Notes: a model not told the origin generated them from the letters alone. Shown: positions 9,090-18,709, numbered from the stretch's first letter. The stretch is DNA of 61,618 nucleotides from an uncultured Bacteroidales bacterium (GCA_902792435.1 CADAZN010000028.1:1-61618), one strand, 5' to 3'. Numbers and translations: made by a program.

Positions 9090-9398
9090 TTATGGTATGT
9101 CGGTGATAAACACCTCTTCGTTAGTTTTTTTCATGTTATATTGCTCACGAGCAATTTTCTCAAGAGTCTCCTTGTCGGTGTTGAGCTCTTGAGTCTTATG
9201 AATGTAGTACTGCGCCGAGTCCTCTTGAACCTTGATCTCGGCCTTAATCTTGTCGATTTCCTTCTGTTGCTTTGAGATTTCCCTGTAGTTGTTCTCTCCA
9301 AAGAAGAGCAGCATCACAATAAATGCGATGAAGATGATGAATGGCAAGCTTAGCCACAAGGGAATCCATTTAGGACGCTTAATTTTTTTCAATTTCAT
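9090..9398 (-). CDS. FtsB/DivIC-like septum formation protein
   Basis: The protein has 102 residues: a basic N terminus, one membrane helix (about 14-33), then a coiled coil (about 40-75) and a C-terminal segment with the LEKIAREQYNMKK motif typical of the FtsB/DivIC family. Family members are bitopic divisome proteins that work with FtsL and FtsQ. The small membrane-protein gene follows closely. Confidence 0.85.
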   Translation of the reverse strand: MKLKKIKRPKWIPLWLSLPFIIFIAFIVMLLFFGENNYREISKQQKEIDKIKAEIKVQEDSAQYYIHKTQELNTDKETLEKIAREQYNMKKTNEEVFITDIP

Positions 9399-9545
9399 AC
9401 ACTTAAGAATGTCGTTTTACTCGTTTTATTGGGGTGCGAAGTTACTATTATTTTTTCTTTTCAGCAAGATGAATTCGCAACGTTTAACAATTTTTCTTTA
9501 TCTTGTTCATCTTGCAATCGTGTGGTGACCATAAATGGTTGGTGG

Positions 9546-10220
9546 TTATTTCAGTAGGTCGGGGCGGAGGCGCTTGGTGCGCTCGAGGGCTTGCTGCATT
9601 TTCCACTCCTCAATTTTTGCGAAATTGCCACTGAGCAGTATCTCGGGAACTTGCCATCCGTTGAACTCGGCAGGACGGGTGTAGACGGGAGCCTCGAGCA
9701 GGTTGTCCTGGAAGGAATCGTTGAGGGCGCTCTGTTCATCGCCGATGGCGCCGGGAATGAGCCTTATCACCGCGTCGGCAATTATTGCAGCAGGCAATTC
9801 GCCGCCAGTGAGCACATAGTTGCCAATTGATATCTCCCTGGTTACGAGATGCTCGCGTATGCGATAGTCCACGCCCTTGTAATGCCCGCACAGGATAATG
9901 AGATTCTCCATGAGCGACAGTTGGTTGGCTATGGGTTGGTCGAGGATTTCGCCGTCGGGCGAGGTGAAAATCACCTCGTCATAGTTGCGCTCGCTCTTGA
10001 GCTGCTCGATGCATCGGTACACAGGCTCGATTTGCATCACCATGCCGGCCTCTCCGCCAAATGGGTAGTCGTCGACCTTGCGATGCTTGCGCAGCGACCA
10101 GTCGCGCAGGTTGTGTATGTGAATCTCGACAAGTCCTTTGTCCTGGGCGCGCTGAACGATGCTGCAGTGCAGAGGCGACTCCAGGGCTTCGGGCATCACA
10201 GTGAGTATATCTATTCGCAT
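9546..10220 (-). CDS. trmD: tRNA (guanine-37-N1)-methyltransferase
   Basis: TrmD methylates G37 next to the anticodon of tRNAs reading CNN codons, using S-adenosylmethionine and preventing frameshifts. The deep-knot SPOUT motifs are clear: [12 protein letters not shown] (about 107-118) and [15 protein letters not shown] (about 131-145). The 224-residue length is normal for the family. It has its own promoter rather than lying in the rpsP-rimM-rplS operon seen in many bacteria. Confidence 0.95.
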   Translation of the reverse strand: MRIDILTVMPEALESPLHCSIVQRAQDKGLVEIHIHNLRDWSLRKHRKVDDYPFGGEAGMVMQIEPVYRCIEQLKSERNYDEVIFTSPDGEILDQPIANQLSLMENLIILCGHYKGVDYRIREHLVTREISIGNYVLTGGELPAAIIADAVIRLIPGAIGDEQSALNDSFQDNLLEAPVYTRPAEFNGWQVPEILLSGNFAKIEEWKMQQALERTKRLRPDLLK

Positions 10221-10258
10221 GATTTTCAGATTATTTTCGTTTCACTCGTTTACGGCTT

Positions 10259-10267
10259 GCAAAGTTA
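10259..10267 (-). promoter_or_regulatory. trmD promoter, -7 element TAACTTTGC
   Basis: Perfect -7 consensus on the minus strand, 38 bases upstream of the trmD ATG. Confidence 0.75.
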
Positions 10268-10310
10268 GCAATTTTTTTCCAACCCAACAAAATCAACATT
10301 GAGATAATGG

Positions 10311-12122
10311 TCAAGGCTTTCGGGCCATTACCTCATCGTAATTGTACTTGTCGCTCACGATGCGCTTCTTGGCCTTGTAGTTGGGGTTGGAAATGTCGAG
10401 AGAAGCTTGATAGTAAGGGCTGTTGATGCCTGCAAGCCTGAGCATCATGTGGGCCGCGTCAACCACCAAACCTGGGCGCGCCGTTGCTTGTTTCAGTTCC
10501 TTGTAGAGTTGAGGATGCTTCTTGATGTAGGTGTCGCTGCACCACACCATGAATGGCACGTCAAACTGGCAGTGCAGCAGCTGCGGATTGTCGGTGGTGA
10601 CATTGCCGCGTCCGCAATGGTCACGATAGTCGTAGGCCTCATCGCCGTGGTCCGAGAAATAGAGCACCACGGTGTTCTTGTCTTTCCATATGTCGAAGAT
10701 GTGCTGTACCACTGCGTCGTTGTAATAGGTGGCATTGTCATATTGCGCAATGTAGGTGCGCTTATCCTTGTCAAGGTATTTTTCCTTGCTCTTAATCGAG
10801 TCGGCGTTAAACACGTCAAATCCCTTCTTCTTTGGGTATCGGCCCACTGGGTGCACGTGTTGCCCCATTAGGTGGAAGATGTAGAGGTTGTTTTTGGCAG
10901 CGGGCACTTTTGACTTGTTTTGGAAATTGGTGATTAGGTTATAGTCAAAAGTCATGCTGATGTTGGATGTTTCGTCATAGCTCAACGCAGCGATGGTGTC
11001 GTTGTAGATGAACGCGTTCACAGTGATGGTAAACATCTCGGTCTTAGCATAGTTGCGCTGGTTGTCCCAGAAGTAGACGTTGAAGCCGGCATGCTTGAAC
11101 ACCGCTGGGAAGATGGGCTTGTCATACCACATCTCGCCGCCAGAGTAGTCGTTAAGGGAGAAGAAGTTCTTCTCAACCTGCGATGTGGCATTATAGGGTG
11201 TTACCATGTCGGTAAAGACTATGAGGTTTCCCTTGTCACGCTCCTTGATTAAATTGGGCGTGGTGTTGAGTTCATAGCCATAGAGCGAGGCGTGCTGTTT
11301 AATATAGCTTTCGCCCATCACGACAATGACATTTAATGAGTCGGAATCGGCTAGGGTGATGGGTGATTTTTCCACCGCTTTAGCTACGCTGACTGCGTAT
11401 TTCAGGTCGGCTTCACTCACTTTCAGGCAGCACAACGAGTAGTAAGATGTGCTAAGGTGGTCGATGGCGTCGACGCCAAAGTCGCGCACCCACTGGTTCA
11501 GCTCTTTGGAGTGCTTGCACATCGCCAACTTCACATAATTGTGCGACAGGTACACTCCCCACAGCATCAGTGGCAGCACAATACAGGTGATAATGGCCTT
11601 GGGAATGCGAAGATTTACCGCTTTCTTGATAATTTTTTTAATTAGCTCGCCCGTGACTACAAGGGCGATGATAGCTATAATAGCGGCATAGGCCCACAGA
11701 CTCTTGGCACTGAGGAAATAGGTTGAGACAAACTCGCTCGCCTCTTTGCTGTTGGTCTCGGCAAGTAGCACGAGCACTCGTGGGCCGAGCATCATCTCGA
11801 AATTGAAGAAAAGGAAGATGTAGACCGCCTCGAGCGTGATGAGAATAGTGTAGCACACCGCCTTGAAGGTGATGCGTGCCCAGCGTGGCTTGAGTGCATG
11901 CAGCACAACGGTGAGCACATAGGCAATGGCAATGCCCAGTGCCAGGCATTGAACAGCATGATAAGGAGAATTGTCGGGGTACATGAAGCACCCGACAATG
12001 TATCCAAACGTGAGGCTATTGTTGATAAGCAGCACCGCTAAAAAGAAGTTGAACTCTTCGAGGACAGGCTTTAAGAGTTTCGCAACCAATGAGCGTGCTT
12101 TGTCCAAATATTTATTAGCCAT
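10311..12122 (-). CDS. EptA-like phosphoethanolamine transferase (sulfatase fold)
   Basis: Enzymes of this family move phosphoethanolamine from phosphatidylethanolamine to lipid A or other glycans on the outer face of the inner membrane. About five N-terminal membrane helices (to about 190) precede a periplasmic alkaline-phosphatase-fold domain. Visible active-site features are the probable nucleophile Thr313 in NATSQ, GESYIKQHASLYGY near 265-285, the HLMGQHVHP segment, and the metal-binding SDHGDEAYD near 489. Phosphatidylethanolamine would come from the psd/pssA genes of this window. The exact acceptor is not readable from sequence; lipid A modification would affect cationic peptide resistance. 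Confidence 0.85.
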   Translation of the reverse strand: MANKYLDKARSLVAKLLKPVLEEFNFFLAVLLINNSLTFGYIVGCFMYPDNSPYHAVQCLALGIAIAYVLTVVLHALKPRWARITFKAVCYTILITLEAVYIFLFFNFEMMLGPRVLVLLAETNSKEASEFVSTYFLSAKSLWAYAAIIAIIALVVTGELIKKIIKKAVNLRIPKAIITCIVLPLMLWGVYLSHNYVKLAMCKHSKELNQWVRDFGVDAIDHLSTSYYSLCCLKVSEADLKYAVSVAKAVEKSPITLADSDSLNVIVVMGESYIKQHASLYGYELNTTPNLIKERDKGNLIVFTDMVTPYNATSQVEKNFFSLNDYSGGEMWYDKPIFPAVFKHAGFNVYFWDNQRNYAKTEMFTITVNAFIYNDTIAALSYDETSNISMTFDYNLITNFQNKSKVPAAKNNLYIFHLMGQHVHPVGRYPKKKGFDVFNADSIKSKEKYLDKDKRTYIAQYDNATYYNDAVVQHIFDIWKDKNTVVLYFSDHGDEAYDYRDHCGRGNVTTDNPQLLHCQFDVPFMVWCSDTYIKKHPQLYKELKQATARPGLVVDAAHMMLRLAGINSPYYQASLDISNPNYKAKKRIVSDKYNYDEVMARKP

Positions 12123-12174
12123 ATAAACGACTATCAGTCACTCAAGCAACGATGGTTTGAGTTATTGACTACCT

Positions 12175-13254
12175 TTACATAAACTTGTCGCCAAAGTGGG
12201 TCTTGGCCTCGTTCACGTAGTTCTTAACCTTCTGCTCGTCTTTCTTGGGCATTATGAGAAGTGCGTCGGGCGTGTCGGCAACGATAAATCCGTTAAGGCC
12301 AGAGACTACCACGAGTTTGTCGCTTTGAGCTGCAATCACGTTGTTGTTGCTCTCAAAGGCGAGGACGCGGGTGTTGGGGGTCACGTTTCCGTCGCGGTTC
12401 TTGGGCGAGTTGTCATAAATCGAGCCCCATGTTCCCAAATCGCTCCATCCAAAGTCCACCTTCTCGACTGTCACGTCGGTCGACTTTTCTAGGAAAGCAT
12501 AGTCGATGGAGATGTTGGGACATGCCGAATAGTGCTCATTGATGAATTCCTGCTCCTGAGGGGTGCCATAGAACATGTTGGCATGGTCAAAGACATCGGC
12601 AATCTCGGGAGCGTGTTCCCTAATGCCCGAAATGATGGTGTCGACATCCCAGAAAAACATGCCTGAGTTCCAGTAGAAATCACCGCTCTCAAGGAACAGA
12701 TTGGCAAGCTCCTTCGAGGGTTTCTCGGTAAAGGTCTTTACTTTAGAGAAATATTCATCGATTTTCTCGCCTTCCTGGATGTAGCCATATCCCGTCTCGG
12801 GTCTATTGGGCTTGACGCCAAATGTCACAATAGATTGGTGCTTGTCGATATAGTCAAAAGCTCGAAGCACGCTATCCTTGAATTCTTCGTGCTTGAGGAT
12901 GAGATGATCGCTAGGAGCTACCATTATCTTGGCATTGGGATTGAGAGCCTTGATGTGCCATGCTGCCCATGCGTTACAAGGAGCGGTGTTGCGACGTGCT
13001 GGCTCTAATAGTATTTGCGACGGGTCGATGTCAGGCAGTTGCTCACGAATTATGTCGGCATATAGTTCGTTGGTAATAAGTATGATGTTTTCTTTGGGAA
13101 CCACACCTTCAAGGCGGTCGGCAGTGAGCTGCAGCAAGCTGCGTCCAGTTCCCAAGAAATCAATGAATTGCTTTGGCATTGCTTTGCGGCTATAGGGCCA
13201 AAAACGGCTACCCACACCACCGCACATAATTACACAAAAACGATTGTTATCCAT
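12175..13254 (-). CDS. manC: Mannose-1-phosphate guanylyltransferase
   Basis: It makes GDP-mannose from mannose-1-phosphate and GTP, feeding surface glycan synthesis. The nucleotidyltransferase signature GGVGSRFWPYSRKAMPKQF sits at residues 12-30, with the APSDHLI segment near 113-119 and the TFEKP-like motif (FTEKPS) near 175. At 359 residues it has only the transferase domain and lacks the C-terminal phosphomannose isomerase half found in long ManC/AlgA proteins. It lies 52 bases upstream of the EptA-like gene, so they may be co-transcribed. A weak -7 element (TATCTTTAC) is present at 13328-13336. Confidence 0.92.
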   Translation of the reverse strand: MDNNRFCVIMCGGVGSRFWPYSRKAMPKQFIDFLGTGRSLLQLTADRLEGVVPKENIILITNELYADIIREQLPDIDPSQILLEPARRNTAPCNAWAAWHIKALNPNAKIMVAPSDHLILKHEEFKDSVLRAFDYIDKHQSIVTFGVKPNRPETGYGYIQEGEKIDEYFSKVKTFTEKPSKELANLFLESGDFYWNSGMFFWDVDTIISGIREHAPEIADVFDHANMFYGTPQEQEFINEHYSACPNISIDYAFLEKSTDVTVEKVDFGWSDLGTWGSIYDNSPKNRDGNVTPNTRVLAFESNNNVIAAQSDKLVVVSGLNGFIVADTPDALLIMPKKDEQKVKNYVNEAKTHFGDKFM

Positions 13255-13387
13255 ATGTGATATTAAAAGATTATTATTGATTAAAATACACTAATTTTAA
13301 AGAACAATTACTACAATGTATTATTGTGTAAAGATAGTTATAAAATCATAACTGAGCAAGAAAATGTGGCAAAATGTTGCTTGTTAT

Positions 13388-13419
13388 TGTTGCTTTTGGG
13401 TTTTTATTATTAATTTTGC
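13388..13419 (+). promoter_or_regulatory. ruvB promoter
   Basis: TTG near 13387-13389 and TAATTTTGC at 13411-13419 have the usual spacing. The element lies inside the longer open frame and fixes the ruvB start at 13446. Confidence 0.7.
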
Positions 13420-13445
13420 ACGTTGAGTTTTACACACAAGATGAA

Positions 13446-14474
13446 ATGAACGACGAATTCGACATAAGAGAGGAGCAAAGCTCGACCGATCGCGACTTTG
13501 AAAAAGCGTTGAGACCAGCGCGTTTTACCGACTTTGCAGGGCAAGAGCCTATAATCAATAACCTCAAGGTCTTTGTGGCTGCTGCCCGCAAACGTGGAGA
13601 GGCTCTGGACCACACGTTATTCTATGGCCCTCCGGGTTTGGGAAAGACCACACTCTCGAGCATCATAGCCAACGAGATGGGAGTGGGCTTCAAGGTCACT
13701 AGCGGCCCAGTTCTTGATAAGCCTGGCGACCTGGCGGGTCTATTGACGTCGCTCGAGGAGAACGATGTACTCTTTATCGACGAGATTCATCGCCTGAGCC
13801 CAATTGTGGAGGAATACCTCTACTCGGCTATGGAGGACTATCGCATCGACATCATGATTGACAAGGGACCTGGCGCACGTTCGGTTCAGCTCACGCTAGC
13901 ACCTTTCACTTTGATTGGTGCAACCACGCGAAGCGGCCTTCTCACAGCTCCACTCAGAGCGCGATTCGGCATTAACTGTCACTTGGAGTACTACAACCAC
14001 GATGTGCTTCAAGGAATCGTCAAGAGGTCGGCAAGATTGCTCAAAGTGCCCATCGACGATGATGCCGCTCGTGAGATAGCGCTCAGAAGTCGTGGCACTC
14101 CTCGTGTGGCCAATTCGTTGCTTCGTCGAGTGCGTGACTTTGCCCAGGTGATGGGCAGTGGTAACATCGACACCGAAATAGCTCAATATGCCCTCGGTGC
14201 ACTTAACATCGACACTTGCGGACTCGATGAGGTGGACCACAAACTATTGCGCACCATTATCGACAAGTTTGGTGGCGGCCCTGTGGGTCTCACCACCCTG
14301 GCTGCTGCACTCAACGAGGACGCAGGCACCATTGAGGAGGTGTATGAGCCATTCCTCATCAAGGAGGGCTTCATCAAGCGCACTCCTCGAGGCCGTGTTG
14401 CTACCGACCACGCCTTCACCCACCTGAAAATCGACAGGCCACAACGGCCAGGTGAACAAGGCAGCCTGTTTTAA
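13446..14474 (+). CDS. ruvB: Holliday junction branch migration helicase RuvB
   Basis: RuvB is the hexameric AAA+ motor that, with RuvA, drives branch migration of Holliday junctions in recombination repair. Walker A (GPPGLGKTT, about 60-68), Walker B (LFIDEIHRL, about 109-117), sensor 1 (GATTR) and the C-terminal winged-helix DNA-binding domain ([10 protein letters not shown] onward) are all present. Start MNDEFDIR at 13446 is preferred over the upstream ATG because the promoter overlaps the longer frame. It is followed 47 bases later by a flippase gene on the same strand. Confidence 0.97.
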   Translation: MNDEFDIREEQSSTDRDFEKALRPARFTDFAGQEPIINNLKVFVAAARKRGEALDHTLFYGPPGLGKTTLSSIIANEMGVGFKVTSGPVLDKPGDLAGLLTSLEENDVLFIDEIHRLSPIVEEYLYSAMEDYRIDIMIDKGPGARSVQLTLAPFTLIGATTRSGLLTAPLRARFGINCHLEYYNHDVLQGIVKRSARLLKVPIDDDAAREIALRSRGTPRVANSLLRRVRDFAQVMGSGNIDTEIAQYALGALNIDTCGLDEVDHKLLRTIIDKFGGGPVGLTTLAAALNEDAGTIEEVYEPFLIKEGFIKRTPRGRVATDHAFTHLKIDRPQRPGEQGSLF

Positions 14475-14521
14475 GGACAGGAAGAAAATAAACAAGTAAA
14501 CGAGAAAAACGAGAGAATGAA

Positions 14522-16018
14522 ATGGCAAATTTAAAATCGCTGGCAAAAGATACAGTTATCTATGGTTTCAGCAGCATCGTTGGGCGCTTCCTCAACTATC
14601 TGCTCGTTCCACTCTACACTCAGAGCCTTAGCGCCGCTTCGGGCGGATATGGTGTTATTACCAATGTGTATGGCTATGTGGCTCTGTTGCTTGTGATACT
14701 CACCTTTGGTATGGAGACAACGTTCTTCCGCTTTGCCAACAAGAGCGAGGAGAACCCAAATACCGTTTACTCCACCACTCTTATCGCCGTGGGCACTGTG
14801 GCATTGGCTTTTGTCGCTGCCGTGCTAGGTTTCTTGCCCTGGATAGCGCCAGCTATGGGCTATGCTGATCACCCGAGCTATATAGGTGTGATGGCGATTG
14901 TTGTGGCACTCGACGCCTTCCAGGCAATTCCATTTGCCTACTTGCGATATAAGCACAAACCAATCAAGTTTGCCGCCCTCAAGCTGCTGTTCATCGTTCT
15001 GAATATCATTCTGAACTTATTCTATTTCCTGTGGCTGCCAGCGCTTTACAAGAGCTATCCCGACGTTATAGGTAAGATTTACGACCCATCGGTGGGCGCA
15101 GGCTACGCTTTCTACCTCAACCTGGTGTGCACAGGCACCATCACTTTCTTCTTCTGGAAAGAGCTCACTGGCGTGAAATATGTGCTCGACCGCAAGCTCC
15201 TCAAGCGCATGTTGGGCTATAGCTGGCCTTTGCTGGTGCTAGGCATTGCAGGTATCCTTAACCAAACTGCCGACAAGATATTGTATCCCATGATCGACAA
15301 GACTCCAAATGGCCGTGTTCAGTTGGGTATTTATGGAGCCGCCTGCAAGATTGCGATGATCATGGCACTCATCACACAGGCGTTCCGCTACGCCTATGAG
15401 CCGTTTGTCTTTGGCAAGAGCAGCGACAAAGATAATAAGGAAACCTATGCCACGGCAATGAAGTATTTCATCATTTTCACATTGCTGGCGTTCCTTGTTG
15501 TGATAGCTTGGCTCGACGTGCTCAAGTATTTCATCGCCAGCGACTACTGGGAAGGCCTCAAGGTTGTGCCCATAGTCATGGCTGCCGAGATCATGATGGG
15601 CATCTACTTCAACCTGTCGTTCTGGTACAAACTCATCGACAAAACCATTTGGGGTGCCTATTTCTCGGGAATAGGCTGCACGGTACTGATATTGATAAAC
15701 ATTTTGCTGGTGCCCAAGATTGGATACATGGCTTGTGCATGGGGAGGTTTTGCAGGCTATGGAATATCGATGATTCTGAGCTATTTCTTTGGGCAAAAGT
15801 ATTATCCCATTAACTATCCGCTAAAGGATATTGGCATTTACACGGCTGTGGCAGCTGCGATATTTGCCGCGTGCGTGCTGGTGAAGTTCGATGCCACTTG
15901 GCTCAACATCACTTATCGCACAGCCTTGATGCTTGTGTTTGTAGCTGTAATCTACAAGCGCGAGCACCTGGGCGAGATTCTCAAGAAAGCACCAGTTGTA
16001 GGACGATTCTTTAGATAG
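14522..16018 (+). CDS. Polysaccharide/lipid-linked sugar flippase (MOP superfamily, Wzx-like)
   Basis: The protein has 498 residues and about 12-14 membrane helices over its full length. It begins with KDTVIYGFSSIVGRFLNYLLVPLYTQ, the usual N terminus of polysaccharide-biosynthesis flippases. Such proteins move undecaprenol-linked oligosaccharides across the inner membrane. The substrate is unknown because no glycosyltransferase cluster surrounds it; the pairing with ruvB suggests a conserved housekeeping copy. Confidence 0.85.
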   Translation: MANLKSLAKDTVIYGFSSIVGRFLNYLLVPLYTQSLSAASGGYGVITNVYGYVALLLVILTFGMETTFFRFANKSEENPNTVYSTTLIAVGTVALAFVAAVLGFLPWIAPAMGYADHPSYIGVMAIVVALDAFQAIPFAYLRYKHKPIKFAALKLLFIVLNIILNLFYFLWLPALYKSYPDVIGKIYDPSVGAGYAFYLNLVCTGTITFFFWKELTGVKYVLDRKLLKRMLGYSWPLLVLGIAGILNQTADKILYPMIDKTPNGRVQLGIYGAACKIAMIMALITQAFRYAYEPFVFGKSSDKDNKETYATAMKYFIIFTLLAFLVVIAWLDVLKYFIASDYWEGLKVVPIVMAAEIMMGIYFNLSFWYKLIDKTIWGAYFSGIGCTVLILINILLVPKIGYMACAWGGFAGYGISMILSYFFGQKYYPINYPLKDIGIYTAVAAAIFAACVLVKFDATWLNITYRTALMLVFVAVIYKREHLGEILKKAPVVGRFFR

Positions 16019-16107
16019 TCAATTGCAGGACATAGTCAAATTTTTCCGCTCCTGATGGAGTGGAAATCCTAAAAAAAATATTTGTTAGGGTAGTGGAAAT
16101 GACGTGA

Positions 16108-16443
16108 TTACGGTATTTCCTCAAACTCAGCGTCGCTGATGGCTTCTTGTTGGTAGCGGGTAGATTGCTCGGTGCCAGGATTGGTGTCGGGTGTGTCTTC
16201 CATGGGGCCGTCTAGCTCTTCAAAGTCGACGTTCTCGGCTGTTGAGTCGCTGTACTTGCGATATTTCTCGGCCATGGTTTCGTCTTTGCCTTCTTGTGAT
16301 TGGTTGGGATTTTGTTGCTGAGTCTGGTTCATTGTGCGCGTATATTCATTCTGAAACTGACGCACCTTTCGCCACACCCTAATAATGGGCGAGGCAATCC
16401 AGATGACAATCAAAATGAATAATATGAGCAAAAAAGTTCCCAT
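16108..16443 (-). CDS. DUF4834 family membrane protein
   Basis: The protein has 111 residues: one N-terminal membrane helix (about 3-22), a basic stretch (RVWRKVRQFQNEY) and a polar acidic Gln/Asn-rich tail. It matches the Bacteroidota-restricted DUF4834 form and sits in its usual place downstream of psd and pssA. Function is unknown; the fixed neighbourhood suggests a role connected to phospholipid synthesis or the inner membrane. Confidence 0.75.
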   Translation of the reverse strand: MGTFLLILFILIVIWIASPIIRVWRKVRQFQNEYTRTMNQTQQQNPNQSQEGKDETMAEKYRKYSDSTAENVDFEELDGPMEDTPDTNPGTEQSTRYQQEAISDAEFEEIP

Positions 16444-16495
16444 AAAAGTAATTACGATGTAATATCAGTAGCAAAAAATGTGCCAAGTTGCCGTG

Positions 16496-17212
16496 TTAGG
16501 CTTCCTTTTCCTTAAAGATAAGCGACAGCACGACATAGAAAACTATGATACAGGCAAGTCCTGAAACGCCAGCAATAACAAGGAAAACCACTGAGCCGGC
16601 GAGCAAAATGTACTGACGATAACTCTCTTTCAAGCTGAATCCGTGAACCTTGAGAGAGAAGATGCGCAGGTTGCACACCATCAACAGCGACATGACAACA
16701 ATGAGTGCCAGCACAATCCAAACAGGAATGGTGTGGTGAGTTGCCAAGTAGTTGATGAAGCCAATCCAGAAGATGGCGTTGGCAGGTATGGGCAGTCCGG
16801 TGAATGTGGTGGTTTGGTTGGTGTCGACATTAAACCGGGCAAGCCTCAATGCGCCAAAGATAGGTATCAACAAAGTGCAGTAGCACATCCATTGTGGGTG
16901 CCCTGCTTCGGCCATGACGTTGTATAAGATTAGAGCAGGTGCCAAGCCAAAGCTCACGCAGTCGCTGAGCGAGTCGAGCTCAGCTCCAAGAGGGGAGACG
17001 GCATGAAGCAGGCGTGCCACAAGGCCGTCGCAAAAGTCGGCCACTGCAGCTGCGGCAATAAATATAAACGCCCACTGATAGCCAAGCAATCCGCAACCAA
17101 GGGTCTCGAATGGCTTGAACGCCACTATCACCGCCATCGATCCAAAAAGCAGGTTGAGGCATGTGATGGCGTTAGGGATGTTGTTCTTTATTTTAGTTAA
17201 GATGCTCATCAA
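16496..17212 (-). CDS. pssA: CDP-diacylglycerol-serine O-phosphatidyltransferase
   Basis: PssA makes phosphatidylserine from CDP-diacylglycerol and serine in the inner membrane. The complete CDP-alcohol phosphotransferase motif is visible: Asp59, Asp62, Gly63, Ala66, Arg67, Gly76, Asp80 and Asp84, within a multi-helix membrane protein of 238 residues. Its start overlaps the psd stop by four bases (ATGA), so translation is coupled and the product of PssA is the substrate of Psd. Confidence 0.95.
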   Translation of the reverse strand: MMSILTKIKNNIPNAITCLNLLFGSMAVIVAFKPFETLGCGLLGYQWAFIFIAAAAVADFCDGLVARLLHAVSPLGAELDSLSDCVSFGLAPALILYNVMAEAGHPQWMCYCTLLIPIFGALRLARFNVDTNQTTTFTGLPIPANAIFWIGFINYLATHHTIPVWIVLALIVVMSLLMVCNLRIFSLKVHGFSLKESYRQYILLAGSVVFLVIAGVSGLACIIVFYVVLSLIFKEKEA

Positions 17213-17889
17213 TTCTTGCGTGGTGTGAGTCGTGCTATTGGGGTTATGCCGCCAGTTGTGGTGTCGCCAAGTTTCACGAGAATCTCGCTGTCAAGTGGTA
17301 AAAAGATGTCAACACGTGAACCGAATTTTATGAAACCGATGAAGTCGCTGATGTCGACATCATCACCTGCGTCAACATAGGTGACTATGCGACGAGCTAT
17401 GGCACCGGCAATTTGACGCACAAGTACGTCCTCACCGTTCTTTTCGCTCTCAATAACGATGGCCGAGCGCTCATTGTCGGTGCTGGACTTTGGAAGGTAG
17501 GCAGCAAGGAAGCGGCCGGCATGGTGCTTCACATATTTCACCTTGCCCTTCAAGGGCACCCAGTTGGCGTGAACATTGAAGACCGACATAAACACCGATA
17601 GCTGAATCACGTTCTTGTGCAGATATTCTCCCTCATACACCTCTTCGAGTGCAACAACCTTGCCGTCAACGCTCGACACCACAACGCCGTCGGCGTCGCC
17701 CTTGAAGTGGCGTTGTGGGAGCCTGAAGAAGTTGATCACCAAGGCAAAGGTAATCACGCTCAAGGCTATCAGCAAGATAGGAATCCACTTTAGCTCTATG
17801 AACAGATAGGCAGGAATGTTGATTGCCAGCAATATAAGCAATAACACAAAGATTATGTTCTGGCCTTCCCTATGTATTTTAACTTTCAT
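17209..17889 (-). CDS. psd: Phosphatidylserine decarboxylase
   Basis: Psd converts phosphatidylserine to phosphatidylethanolamine. It is a self-cleaving proenzyme with a pyruvoyl group. The short form of 226 residues has two N-terminal membrane helices (about 11-55), the catalytic Asp74 in SVDG and His107 in FNVHANW, and a cleavage site FGS at Gly190-Ser191, which replaces the LGST of E. coli and is usual for this subfamily. It is first in the psd-pssA-DUF4834 run. Confidence 0.95.
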   Translation of the reverse strand: MKVKIHREGQNIIFVLLLILLAINIPAYLFIELKWIPILLIALSVITFALVINFFRLPQRHFKGDADGVVVSSVDGKVVALEEVYEGEYLHKNVIQLSVFMSVFNVHANWVPLKGKVKYVKHHAGRFLAAYLPKSSTDNERSAIVIESEKNGEDVLVRQIAGAIARRIVTYVDAGDDVDISDFIGFIKFGSRVDIFLPLDSEILVKLGDTTTGGITPIARLTPRKN

Positions 17890-17916
17890 TTATTTAAGAT
17901 AAATCTATATTAATCG

Positions 17917-17925
17917 GCAAAGATA
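17917..17925 (-). promoter_or_regulatory. Promoter of the psd-pssA-DUF4834 run, -7 element TATCTTTGC
   Basis: Perfect -7 consensus on the minus strand, 27 bases before the psd start codon. Confidence 0.75.
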
Positions 17926-18093
17926 ATAATTTTACTTTAATTTGCCACATTTACCGCAAAAAATCTTACAAATAAACTATTTATACATCGTTTTCAGGGG
18001 AGAGGTAAGAGGGGAGAAGGGAGAGAGTGGCTGCGACTTGATTTATGTGAAAAGGCTCTTGATGATGTTGGAGCAATTTTTGGGGTGCAATAT

Positions 18094-18124
18094 TTTGTGA
18101 ATCAAAAATTTTTACTACCTTTGC
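18094..18124 (+). promoter_or_regulatory. rpsU promoter
   Basis: TTTG at 18094-18097 and TACCTTTGC at 18116-18124 give a standard promoter with an expected start of transcription near 18130. That leaves a leader of about 285 bases before rpsU. Confidence 0.75.
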
Positions 18125-18129
18125 AGGCA

Positions 18130-18414
18130 TTAAAATTGAAAGGAGGTTTGATTTAACCACCAGAAACATCTGAAAAACAGACATATAGACCACAGATTAA
18201 GGCAGCTCCGCACTGCCAAGTTGCGGGTGCAATCGCATGAGGATTGTGCCGCAATACAACCTATAAAGCGGAAATCAACAATATTTTTTTAAAAAAACTT
18301 TAGGTGAGTGGACATTTTAGGTCCGCAGCCATAGTGTCGCCCGCGCAATGTTGAAGTGGCACTAGAATAAACTGAAAACCAATTTAATAACAATTTAATA
18401 AAAAATTTTACATT
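18130..18414 (+). promoter_or_regulatory. Long structured 5' leader of rpsU carrying an anti-SD complement
   Basis: This 285-base stretch holds no gene. Near its 5' end, AAAGGAGGT (18139-18147) is a perfect complement of the 3' tail of Bacteroidota 16S rRNA, and most of it is paired in a local hairpin (18142-18148 with 18155-18161, one A-A mismatch). Further hairpins: 18201-18205 with 18213-18217; 18221-18226 with 18249-18254, enclosing 18230-18234 with 18242-18246; and 18308-18313 with 18321-18326. The bases just before the rpsU ATG are A/T-rich with no Shine-Dalgarno. In Flavobacterium, bS21 helps hide the anti-SD and rpsU is known to be SD-dependent. Here an autoregulatory leader is inferred. 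Confidence 0.5.
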
Positions 18415-18609
18415 ATGATTATCGTTCCAGTAAAAGACGGCGAGAACATTGAGCGCGCCTTGAAGAAATTTAAGAGAAAATCAGAGCGTACTGGCATTAT
18501 CAAACAATTGCGCCAGCGTCAGCAGTTTGAGAAACCTAGCGTAATCAACCGCAAGAAAATGATGAAGGCTGTTTACGTTCAGCACCTCCACACTGCCGAG
18601 GAGATCTAA
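18415..18609 (+). CDS. rpsU: 30S ribosomal protein S21 (bS21)
   Basis: This basic 64-residue protein begins MIIVPVKDGENIERALKKF, the standard bS21 N terminus, and has the RRK-type basic region. It binds the 30S platform next to the 16S rRNA 3' end. In Bacteroidota bS21, bS18 and bS6 together occlude the anti-SD tail, which explains the lack of SD sequences in this genome. A terminator follows at once, so the gene is monocistronic. Confidence 0.96.
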   Translation: MIIVPVKDGENIERALKKFKRKSERTGIIKQLRQRQQFEKPSVINRKKMMKAVYVQHLHTAEEI

Positions 18610-18638
18610 GAATCACCCATAGAGTTTCTCTTAACTAT

Positions 18639-18680
18639 CAAGCCGAGATCGACAAAACATCGACCTCGGCTTGTTTTATT
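18639..18680 (+). terminator. rpsU terminator
   Basis: A 9-bp stem (18639-18647 with 18665-18673), extended by a 4-bp inner stem, is followed by TTTTATT. Confidence 0.85.
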
Positions 18681-18709
18681 ATAATTATATTGATTATTCT
18701 GGGCATTAT

